From NCBI RefSeq assembly GCF_010728925.1, contig NZ_AP022608.1:3720001-3784000 (forward strand): a stretch of 64,000 nt of DNA, in the 5' to 3' direction. Shown here in pieces: positions 54,061 through 61,746 of the stretch. Numbering within the stretch: position 1 is the stretch's first letter; every line of letters starts with the position of its first letter. The notes beneath the pieces were generated by a model that worked only from the letters and a program-made list of their open reading frames with translations, did no database searches and was not told where the DNA came from. The position numbers were made by a program, and so were the translations under genes. Source of the DNA: Mycolicibacterium gadium (GTDB lineage Bacteria; Actinomycetota; Actinomycetes; Mycobacteriales; Mycobacteriaceae).

Positions 54061-54801
54061 GTGACGTCGCTGACCTTCGTCCTGGACCAGAATCTTGGGC
54101 TGCCGACCAGCGATGAGCCGTGGAAGAGCATTCTCACCGCCGCCGACATCGTCGCGAGCCAGACCGCCGATCTCGCCGCGATCGACGAGGCTCTCGACCG
54201 ACACCAGCCGGACATCGCGTATGTGCCGACGGCCGACTTTCACCGGATCTTCCGAAGTGGCGACGACACCTACCGAGGCCTGGCGATCGCCACGTCGAAG
54301 TTCACCGGCGATCCTCGCCAGACCAGCCTGCTCGTCGTCAGGGCCGACGACCCCGCGACGGGGTGGGCCGACTTGCAGGGCGCTGACTACGGATACATCA
54401 ACACGGCCTGTACGTCGAGCTACTTCTCACCGGCGATTCTGTTGGCCAGGCAGGGTAAATCGCGGGATGATTTCCTGCATATGGTCGCAGTCCCGGCGTG
54501 GCAAGGCCAGATCGATGCCGTTGTCTCCAAGCAAGTTCGGGCGACGATGGTCCTGGAGGATGTCTGGCGAGCACGGCCAGACAACGCCAAGGACACGAAA
54601 ATCATCGGACAGTACGACAACTGCAAACCACCCGTGGTGATTGCACGCAAGGGACTGGACGAAGGCACCCGCACAATGCTTCTCGACGCAGTGGTCGCGT
54701 GGGTGCCTGATTGGAGCGGCGTGTACGGCGGGCTCAAGCCCTTCTATTACGCCGACGTGCACGGGTTCTTCCACGACCTCGATCAACTTCCGGCCCGATG
54801 A
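54061..54801 (+). CDS. PhnD-like substrate-binding protein without signal peptide
   Basis: 246 residues from GTG 54061 (VTSLTFVLDQNLGLPT). The fold is that of PhnD/SsuA-type periplasmic binding proteins: DIAYVPTADF, LLVVRADDPATGWADLQGADYGYIN, ACTSSYFSPAILLARQG and AGR-like QIDAVVSKQVRATMVLED. No signal peptide or lipobox is present, and no ABC permease is nearby, so it may act in the cytoplasm. It lies between fadE33 (10 bp) and the aminotransferase (ATGA overlap) in the HIP operon; M. tuberculosis has no such gene at this site in my recollection. Confidence 0.78.
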   Translation: MTSLTFVLDQNLGLPTSDEPWKSILTAADIVASQTADLAAIDEALDRHQPDIAYVPTADFHRIFRSGDDTYRGLAIATSKFTGDPRQTSLLVVRADDPATGWADLQGADYGYINTACTSSYFSPAILLARQGKSRDDFLHMVAVPAWQGQIDAVVSKQVRATMVLEDVWRARPDNAKDTKIIGQYDNCKPPVVIARKGLDEGTRTMLLDAVVAWVPDWSGVYGGLKPFYYADVHGFFHDLDQLPAR

Positions 54802-55952
54802 ACGTCTCGTTGCGTGCCGGCATCCCGCCGTTCTATGTGATGGACGTGTGGCTGGCTGCTGCCGAGCGTCAGCGCAGTCACGGCGATCTGGTGAATCTCT
54901 CGGCGGGTCAGCCGAGTTCCGGCGCACCGCAAGCGGTGCGTGCGGCGGCAAAGGCAGCGCTGGATCATACGGTGCTTGGTTACACTGTGGCGCTTGGCAT
55001 TCCAGAGCTGCGGGCGGCGATCGCAGCGTCGTATCAGACTCGGCGCGGGCTAACGGTCGACCCGGCGGACGTGGTGGTGACGACCGGGTCGAGTGGTGGT
55101 TTCCTGCTGGCGTTCCTCGCATGCTTCGACGCGGGCGACCGGGTGGCGATCGCGAGCCCGGGCTATCCGTGCTACCGAAACATTCTGTCGGCGCTGGGAT
55201 GTGAGGTCATCGAGATTCCGTGCGGACCGGAGACGCGGTTCCAGCCGACGACGCAGATGCTGGCCGAACTCGATCCACCGTTGCAGGGCGTCATCGTCGC
55301 GAGCCCTGCCAACCCGACGGGGACGATCATTCCGCCGGAGGAACTGGCGGCGATCGCGTCCTGGTGCGAGTCGACTGGTGTTCGGCTGATCAGTGATGAG
55401 GTCTACCACGGGCTGGTCTATGAGGGTGCGCCCGAGACGAGTTGCGCATGGTCCACGTCGCGGCAAGCCGTTGTGGTGAACAGCTTTTCGAAGTACTACG
55501 CGATGACCGGGTGGCGGCTGGGCTGGCTACTGGTCCCGCAGGAATTGCAGCGGGCAGTCGACTGCCTCACCGGTAATTTCACCATCTGCCCGCCGACGCT
55601 GGCACAGGTCGCCGCGGTCGCGGCGTTCACGCCGGAGTCGATCGCCGAGGCAGACGCGCTGCTGCATCACTACTCGAGCAACCGGACACTTCTGCTCGAC
55701 GGACTTCGCGGCATCGGCATCGACAAACTCGCGCCGACAGATGGTGCTTTCTACGTGTACGCCGACGTATCGCACCTGACGGCCGATTCGCTGTCGTTCT
55801 GCTCGAAGTTACTAGCCGATACCGGTGTCGCGATCGCGCCCGGCGTCGACTTCGACACGGTGCGGGGCGGATCGTTCGTGCGGCTGTCCTTTGCAGGCCC
55901 CGAGGTTGATATCGAGGAGGCTGTTCGCCGTATCGGCGCGTGGCTCGGCTAG
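54798..55952 (+). CDS. aspB: Class I/II PLP aminotransferase (AspB, Rv3565-like)
   Basis: 384 residues. Fold-type I aminotransferase with SPANPTGTIIPPEEL, LISDEVYHGLVYEG and PLP lysine K232 in NSFSKYYAMTGWRLGW. Annotated aspB in M. tuberculosis, although the substrate is unproven. Overlaps the PhnD-like gene by ATGA. Its stop shares CTAG with the convergent DUF222 gene. Confidence 0.88.
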   Translation: MNVSLRAGIPPFYVMDVWLAAAERQRSHGDLVNLSAGQPSSGAPQAVRAAAKAALDHTVLGYTVALGIPELRAAIAASYQTRRGLTVDPADVVVTTGSSGGFLLAFLACFDAGDRVAIASPGYPCYRNILSALGCEVIEIPCGPETRFQPTTQMLAELDPPLQGVIVASPANPTGTIIPPEELAAIASWCESTGVRLISDEVYHGLVYEGAPETSCAWSTSRQAVVVNSFSKYYAMTGWRLGWLLVPQELQRAVDCLTGNFTICPPTLAQVAAVAAFTPESIAEADALLHHYSSNRTLLLDGLRGIGIDKLAPTDGAFYVYADVSHLTADSLSFCSKLLADTGVAIAPGVDFDTVRGGSFVRLSFAGPEVDIEEAVRRIGAWLG

Positions 55953-57403
55953 AAGGTTGGCGGGTCTGAGTTATTTTGTGCGCGTTGGGCTTTGATGTGG
56001 GCGGCGCGGTCCTCGGCTCGGGTGCGTTTACGTTGGGGCATCATCAAACCCCGGTCAGTACTGAACGTGGGCGGCTGTGGTGGGGGTGGCAGGTCTCCGG
56101 TGTTGGTGTCCCAGTCCGGGAAGTACGCCCGTGATCCGGGGTATGTCGTATAGGTGTGCCCGGTCGGCGATGTCCACACCGCCGCGCCATCAGGCCGCAG
56201 TGTCAGGTCCCAATCCCCGGTCCAAAACGTTTTGAGCAAGTGATGTTTTCGGCATAAACACACCAGATTCGACGGATGCGTGGCGCCCAGCGGGTAGGGG
56301 ATCACATGATCGATATCGCAGAACTCCGCGGCCGCAGTGCAGCCGGGAAACCGGCACGTCAGATCCCGCGCCCGCACCCAGCGCGCCAACCCCGCCGACG
56401 GCCGATACCCCCGTTCGGGCTCCTCGGCCGGGGTGCACAGCGGCCGTAGCTTGGCGCCATCACGCAAGAGTTCGGCCAGCAGCGGCGTGGGCATCACCTC
56501 GGTCCCCGACAACAACGCCGTGCCCGCCGTGACGGGAGCCGAGGGGGCAGAGGACTCTGACGGGGCTGCTTGCGCTCCGGATCTCTGCACGTTGTCGACG
56601 GTCGCTTGGTCGGTGTAGACGTTCACCACCACCGAGGACTTCGGTGCCGGCTGGGCGGCCCGGGCCGGGCAGGACGGGCTCTCACACGCACACGGCAGGT
56701 GATCGTTGCCCTGGCTCCACGCCCCCACCGCCGCCGCGCGCCGCTCACCGGCGGTGCGGGGATCGTGCTCACACACCGTGGCCACCATCGCGGCGATCTT
56801 CTTCTTCAACACCGCCGCATCCGCCGCCGACAACCGCCCCCACACCGAGGTCGTCCCGTCCTCATCCTCCAGATCCCCGACCACAAAATCGCGGGCGCGC
56901 GCCACAGCCTTGGCCACGATCACCGCCGACTCGTCGAACTCCAACACCAACGCATCGACGGCCGCGACGAGTTTGTCCTCGCCCAACGGACCCCACCGGC
57001 CCGCCCGCTTCGCGATGGCTTGATCGATTTGCGCCCACACCGACGCCTCGGTGATGAACTGGGTCCGCCAGGTGATCGCGCCGACCACCCGCGCACTCAC
57101 CTCGCCTCGGGCGAACATCGCCGCCACCGCCGGCAGATGATCGCGCAACGCCACCGCGATCCGCATCTGCCCCGAGGCCTTACGCGGACTGATGTTCATC
57201 GCCGCAGCCACCTCCGCGGCCGCGCAATCCCACCAATCACAGGCCCACCGCGCACGCTCGTCATCGTCGAGAACCCGACGACACGTCAATTCAGCGATCG
57301 CCGCCAACCGCCGCGCCGCGCTCGCAGCCTCCGCCCGGGCACTGTCGGCGACGGCCGCAACGACAGCGGCGTCCTCGACACCCACGAACTCTGACTCGAA
57401 CAT
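55949..57403 (-). CDS. DUF222 / HNH endonuclease protein (13E12 repeat family)
   Basis: 484 residues. The N-terminal DUF222 helical domain (about 30-330) includes MNISPRKASGQMRIAVALRDHL; the C-terminal HNH nuclease domain has CRFPGCTAAAEFCDIDHVIPYP and NLVCLCRKHHLLKT with metal cysteines and histidines. These 13E12/REP13E12-type genes occur in many copies in mycobacteria and mark phage- or mobile-element attachment zones. No phage gene is adjacent. A 100-bp gap without features separates it from the IS21 element. Confidence 0.88.
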   Translation of the reverse strand: MFESEFVGVEDAAVVAAVADSARAEAASAARRLAAIAELTCRRVLDDDERARWACDWWDCAAAEVAAAMNISPRKASGQMRIAVALRDHLPAVAAMFARGEVSARVVGAITWRTQFITEASVWAQIDQAIAKRAGRWGPLGEDKLVAAVDALVLEFDESAVIVAKAVARARDFVVGDLEDEDGTTSVWGRLSAADAAVLKKKIAAMVATVCEHDPRTAGERRAAAVGAWSQGNDHLPCACESPSCPARAAQPAPKSSVVVNVYTDQATVDNVQRSGAQAAPSESSAPSAPVTAGTALLSGTEVMPTPLLAELLRDGAKLRPLCTPAEEPERGYRPSAGLARWVRARDLTCRFPGCTAAAEFCDIDHVIPYPLGATHPSNLVCLCRKHHLLKTFWTGDWDLTLRPDGAAVWTSPTGHTYTTYPGSRAYFPDWDTNTGDLPPPPQPPTFSTDRGLMMPQRKRTRAEDRAAHIKAQRAQNNSDPPTF

Positions 57404-57501
57404 GTGTTCGACACTACATCACTCCACTGACATTGATTCCGTTAAACGGGTTCGGGTGAGGATGGTCTTGCTCGTTCGCCGCCGGTGATGACTCGGCCTC
57501 T

Positions 57502-57507
57502 GACTGG
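57502..57507 (+). repeat. Target-site duplication, left (GACTGG)
   Basis: GACTGG directly precedes the TGTC left end of the IS21-family element and is repeated exactly after its right end at 60163-60168. Confidence 0.8.
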
Positions 57508-57664
57508 TGTCGCCCGCCACGGTGATGGGACCGGTTTGAGCTGGGTTTAGCCACGGTCATGGGACCACCCGTTTGCCAGTAATGGGACCACCCGGCGCGT
57601 CGCGCCTGGAGTCGCTCGATTGCTGGGTCGGATTGCTTCACGTCAATCGATGTGGAGGTCCGCT

Positions 57665-59298
57665 GTGTATCGGGAGGTTTCGGTGATCGAGATTCGTGAG
57701 GTGCTGCGGGCATGGCTGTCGGGTTCGGGGTATCGGACGGTGGCTGCCCAGGCTGGGGTGGACCGCAAGACGGCGCGACGCTACGTCGATGCCGCAGTGG
57801 CGGCGGGTTGGATCGTGAGTGTGGTGTCGACCAGCTCAGTGACGAGTTGATCGGCGCGGTGGTAGCCGCGGTCCGCCCGGACCGTCCGCAAGGCCATGGT
57901 GTGGCGTGGGAATCGTTGTGCGCCAACCATGATCAGATCAAAGACTGGGTCAAGGACGGTTTGACGGTGGTCAAGATCGGTGATCTGCTGGCCCGCCGCG
58001 GGGTGGTGGTGCCTCAGCGGACCCTGCACCGCTATTGCGCTGAGCGCACCGACTATCGGGGCCGAGGGGGCACGGTGCCCGTGGTCGACGGGGAACCCGG
58101 CGTGGAGTGCCAGATCGACTTCGCTCGGATGGGCATGCTGTTCGACTCGGTCAGTGGGCGCCGCCGGGTGGTGCACGCATTGATCTTCACCGCGGTGTAT
58201 TCGCGGCACATGTTCGTGTGGCTGACGTTCTCCCAGACGTTGCAAGCGGTCATCGATGGCTGTGAGGCGGCGTGGCGGTTCTTCGGCGGAGTCTTCAAGG
58301 TCCTGATCCCCGATAATATGAGTACTATTGTGGCCCACGCCGATTCGGTGAATCCGAGGTTCACCGTCGGCTGGCTGGAATACAGTCAGGCCCGCGGGTT
58401 CCTCACCGACCCGGCCCGGGTGGCCCACCCGCAGGACAAGCCGCGGGTCGAGCGGATGGTCCAGTACGTGCGGAACAACTTCTTCGCCGGGGAGGACTTC
58501 ACCGATCTGGCCGACGCCCAGGCCCGCGCCCAGGCGTGGTGCGCCGAGAAGGCCGGCAAACGCATCCACGGCACCACCTGTGCCCGCCCGGCGGTGGTGT
58601 TCGCCGAGACCGAAGCCGCACTGCTGGTCGAGGCGCCCGCCGCACCTTACGCGGTACCGATCTACGCCCAAGTCAAAGTGCACCGCGACTACCACGTTCA
58701 AGTCGGCAAAGCACTCTACTCGATACCCGAACAGTATCGGGGACAGACGATTTCAGCCCGAGCCGACGGTGAACTGGTCAAGATGTTCCACCGCGGTCAG
58801 CTGGTCAAGACCCACCCACGACAACCCCCCGGTGGGCGCAGCACAGACCCGGTCGATCTGCCCGCGGCCAAGACCGGCTACGCCATGCGCGACCTGAACC
58901 GGCTGATCGCCACCGCCGCCGGGCACGGAACCAACATCGGCATCTACGCCGAACGGCTGCTGGATCACGACCTGCCGTGGACCCGGATGCGTCAGGTGTA
59001 CCGACTGCTGGGGCTGGTCAAACGCTACGGCCCGGATCCCACCGATACCGCCTGTGGGCGTGCCCTGGACCTCGACGTCGTCTCGGTGACCAAGATCGCG
59101 GCCATGCTGGCCAAAGCCACCGAGAACGCCGAACAGCCGCCACCACGCGCCGCGTCCGGCTTGGCCCCGGCACGGTTCGCCCGCGACCCCGACGAATACC
59201 GCACCAGCCCACCCACGCCGGCCAAGCCGACCAGGCCGGACTGGCTGACCGTCATCGACGGCGGCGTCCTCGACGAGCCCGGACAGGAGCAACTGTGA
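57665..59298 (+). CDS. istA: IS21 transposase IstA, N-terminal frameshift
   Basis: Starting at GTG 57665 the first frame encodes the helix-turn-helix (VIEIREVLRAWLSGSGYRTV, then AGVDRKTARRYVDAAVAAG) and stops at 57848-57850. A -1 shift at 57808 (GGT to TTG) joins LDRECGVDQLSDELIGAVVAAV, and the remaining frame runs to 59298. The DDE triad is visible in QIDFA, IPDNMST and PRVERMVQ. A one-base deletion or a recoding site would explain this; an internal start would lose the DNA-binding domain. The stop shares a base with istB (TGATG). Confidence 0.85.
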
Positions 59299-60074
59299 TG
59301 CCCAGACCCACCAAAGACGTTGTCATTGATCCAGTCTCGGCCGATCTGAAACACGTGATGCGTCAACTCAAACTCGGCCGCATGCTCGACACCCTGCCCG
59401 AGCGGCTCATCCTGGCCGGGCAACGACACATGTCCCATGCCGCGTTCCTCGAACTCGTCCTGGCCGATGAGGCCACCCGCAGAGACACCAGCTCAGCCGC
59501 CCGGCGCGCCCGCGACGCCGGCCTGGACCCGGCCATGCACCTCGAGGCGTGGGACGAGACCGCGGCCGTGCGCTACGACCGCACACTATGGGCCGACTTG
59601 ACCAGCCTGCGGTTCCTCGACGGACCGCACGGGGCGCTACTGCTGGGTGCGGTCGGGGTCGGCAAAACCCATCTGGCAACCGCGCTCGGCCATATCGCGG
59701 TGCGCCGCAAGATCCCCACCCTGATGCTGCGAGCAGACTCGATGTTCAAGCGGCTCAGGGCATCTCGACTCGACAACAGCACCGAAGCCGAGATGCGGCG
59801 GCTCGCTCAAGTCCGGTTGCTGATTGTCGACGACTTCGCCCTGCAGCCCATGGACGCCACCGCGACCGCCGACTTCTACGAGCTGGTCGTGGCCCGCCAC
59901 CAGAAGGCCTCCACCGTGCTGACATCCAACCGAACTCCCGACGAATGGCTGGCCGTCATGACCGACCCACTGCTGGCCCAGTCCGCCGTGGACCGGCTCA
60001 CCTCCACAGCACACGAACTCGTCGTCGAAGGCCAGTCCTACCGCCGACGCCAGAAACCCTCAGTTGACAGCTGA
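59298..60074 (+). CDS. istB: IS21 transposition helper ATPase IstB
   Basis: 258 residues of AAA+ type. Walker A GAVGVGKT at 117-124, Walker B LLIVDDFALQP near 178-188, and the C-terminal STAHELVVEGQSYR usual for IstB. Helps IstA select targets and assemble the transpososome. Frame is intact. Confidence 0.94.
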   Translation: MPRPTKDVVIDPVSADLKHVMRQLKLGRMLDTLPERLILAGQRHMSHAAFLELVLADEATRRDTSSAARRARDAGLDPAMHLEAWDETAAVRYDRTLWADLTSLRFLDGPHGALLLGAVGVGKTHLATALGHIAVRRKIPTLMLRADSMFKRLRASRLDNSTEAEMRRLAQVRLLIVDDFALQPMDATATADFYELVVARHQKASTVLTSNRTPDEWLAVMTDPLLAQSAVDRLTSTAHELVVEGQSYRRRQKPSVDS

Positions 60075-60162
60075 CCCAAGACGAAAGATCATGCCCCTTG
60101 AGCCAAACAGGTGGTCCCTACCCGCTGGCGAACCGGTGGTCCCATCACCGTGGCAAATGACA

Positions 60163-60168
60163 GACTGG
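60163..60168 (+). repeat. Target-site duplication, right (GACTGG)
   Basis: Exact copy of the hexamer at 57502-57507, next to the right end of the IS21-family element. Confidence 0.8.
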
Positions 60169-60238
60169 CGCCCTGCTGGGTTGTCTTCCAATTGATTTGT
60201 CTCACCGGCGACGTGCGGGCAAGTACCACAACAGCCCT

Positions 60239-60308
60239 GGTAGGGCGGACATGACTTAATCAGGAGCCTGTCCGCTGCCTCATCAATGTCTTGTCTGCCC
60301 GCCCTACC
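60239..60308 (+). ncRNA. Structured region before the IS110 transposase, candidate bridge RNA
   Basis: A long-range 10-bp stem (60239-60248 with 60299-60308) encloses a second, alternative hairpin (GCGGACA 60245-60251 with TGTCCGC 60269-60275). It lies 50 bp upstream of the transposase. IS110-group elements encode a structured bridge RNA in the non-coding left end that guides target and donor recognition. Structure is seen; the function is inferred. Confidence 0.4.
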
Positions 60309-60358
60309 GGGTTGTCACTCGGCCGCACGGTTCATTGCACGGAGAGGACACCACCATC

Positions 60359-61577
60359 GTGACATCCCCACGCCGCGTCGTCATCGGCGCTGACACCCAC
60401 CTCGACACCATCCACGTGGCTGCGATCACCGATACCGGCGGACTGCTTGGCGATGCCGAATTCCTAACCAACCCGAGCGGCTACTGGGCCGCGATCTGCT
60501 GGGCGCGTAGTTTCGGCGAGGTCGTCGCTGTCGGTGTTGAGGGCACCAGCTCCTACGGTGCAGGCTTGACACAAGCATTGCAGATCAACGACATTCACGT
60601 CGTCGAGGTCAACCGTCCCGACCGCTCGGCGCGGCGCCGCCAAGGCAAATCCGACCCTCTCGATGCTTATAGCGCTGCTCGTGCGGTGTTGGCCGGCCAC
60701 GGCCTTGCCGTGCCCAAAGACCCCCACACCGGGGCCCTCAAAGCGCTGCTGATCGCTCGTCGCGGCGCGATCAAAGCCCGCACCGCGGCTATCCAGCAGA
60801 TCAAGGACCTGCTCGTGACCGCCCCGGCCGACCTTCGGGAACGCTAGCGCCGTTACCCCACCACCCTGCGTCTGGTCGAAGCGCTGGCCGGCTGCCGCCC
60901 CAGCGCACACGAGAACCCCACAACGGTGTCGGTGCTGATCGCCTGCAAAGCGCTCGCGCAGCGCATCGGGTACCTCGAGCGCCAAGACCGTGAGCTGACC
61001 GCTGAGCTCGACGCCTTGACCGCCGCGCTCAACCCCGCTTTGCGGGCGGCCTACGGAGTGGGCCCCGACACCGCCGCCCAACTGCTCATCACCGCCGGCA
61101 CCAACAGTCACCGACTACGCAGCGAAGCAGCGTTCGCCATGCTGACTGGGGTCGCGCCGATCCCGGCCTCATCGGGAAAAACCAACCGGCATCGGCTTTC
61201 CCGCGGCGGAGACCGCGCCGCCGACAACGCCCTGCACCGCATCGCTTTGGTCCGCTGGTCTCACGACCGACGAACCCGCGACTACGTCGCCCGCCAACTG
61301 GCCGCCGGGCGCAGCAAGAAAGACGTCCTACGTCTACTCAAACGGGCCATCGCTCGCGAGATGTTCCGACACCTCACCCAGCCCTGCCCCATCGACGACT
61401 ACAGCGACCTACGTCCAGCCCGCCAAGCCCGCAACATCACGTTGACCGCCAGCGGCAGCACACTTCAACGTCTGGCCAATCACGATCTCCCGACTCGAAC
61501 GCGGCCTCAAACGCGACGACACCCTCGCAACCAACTACCGCCAATGGCTAAACACCCTGATCATCGACGCTGCTTGA
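60359..61577 (+). pseudogene. IS110-family transposase, broken by an amber codon and a frameshift
   Basis: The DEDD-type N-terminal domain (VVIGADTHLDTIHVAAI; VGVEGTSSYGAGL; KSDPLDAYSAARA) runs to an in-frame TAG at 60845-60847. The same frame continues with RRYPTTLRLVEAL, then the transposase_20 domain (AAYGVGPDTAAQLLI; FAMLTGVAPIPASSGKTNRH). Near 61475 the frame shifts again: the expected tail VWPITISRLERGLKRDD and RQWLNTLIIDAA is in another frame ending at 61577. GTG 60359 has GGAGAGGA upstream. Two lesions make it almost certainly inactive unless recoded. Confidence 0.85.
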
Positions 61578-61683
61578 CCCATAACAGAGATAGGAGCATC
61601 TAATCAGGCCGCCGAACCCAACGCATTAAGGAAACGCCAAGACTGATCCGTCAGCTTGATAACCGGAAGAAAGGAGAACTCAG

Positions 61684-61746
61684 ATGATCGTCACCGTGAC
61701 ACCCACCTACGAAGACGACGACCACATCATTCGATCGGAGAACTAG
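61684..61746 (+). CDS. Possible 20-residue peptide with strong ribosome site
   Basis: ATG 61684 follows AAAGGAG by seven to eight bases and encodes MIVTVTPTYEDDDHIIRSEN, then TAG. Very acidic, no known family. It lies between the IS110 remnant and the convergent acetoacetyl-CoA synthetase gene, with which its stop shares CTAG. It may be a genuine small protein or the 5' end of a gene cut off by the insertion. Confidence 0.35.
   Translation: MIVTVTPTYEDDDHIIRSEN

Larger units (their letters stand above)
57508..60162 (+). mobile_element. IS21-family insertion sequence, 2655 bp
   Basis: The ends are inverted: TGTC-N4-GCCACGGTGATGGGACC at the left (57508-57532) and its complement at the right end (60138-60162). 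Internal terminal repeats, typical of IS21, follow: GGGACCACCC-type copies at 57550-57570 and 57575-57593 on the left, and GGTGGTCCC copies at 60110-60118 and 60135-60143 on the right. It encodes istA and istB and is flanked by a 6-bp duplication. The istA frame is broken near its N-terminus. Confidence 0.92.

Noticed and set aside
57404..57501. Gap between the DUF222 gene and the IS21 element
   Set aside because: Searched for an attachment site or tRNA remnant because 13E12 genes can mark such sites; nothing convincing was seen.
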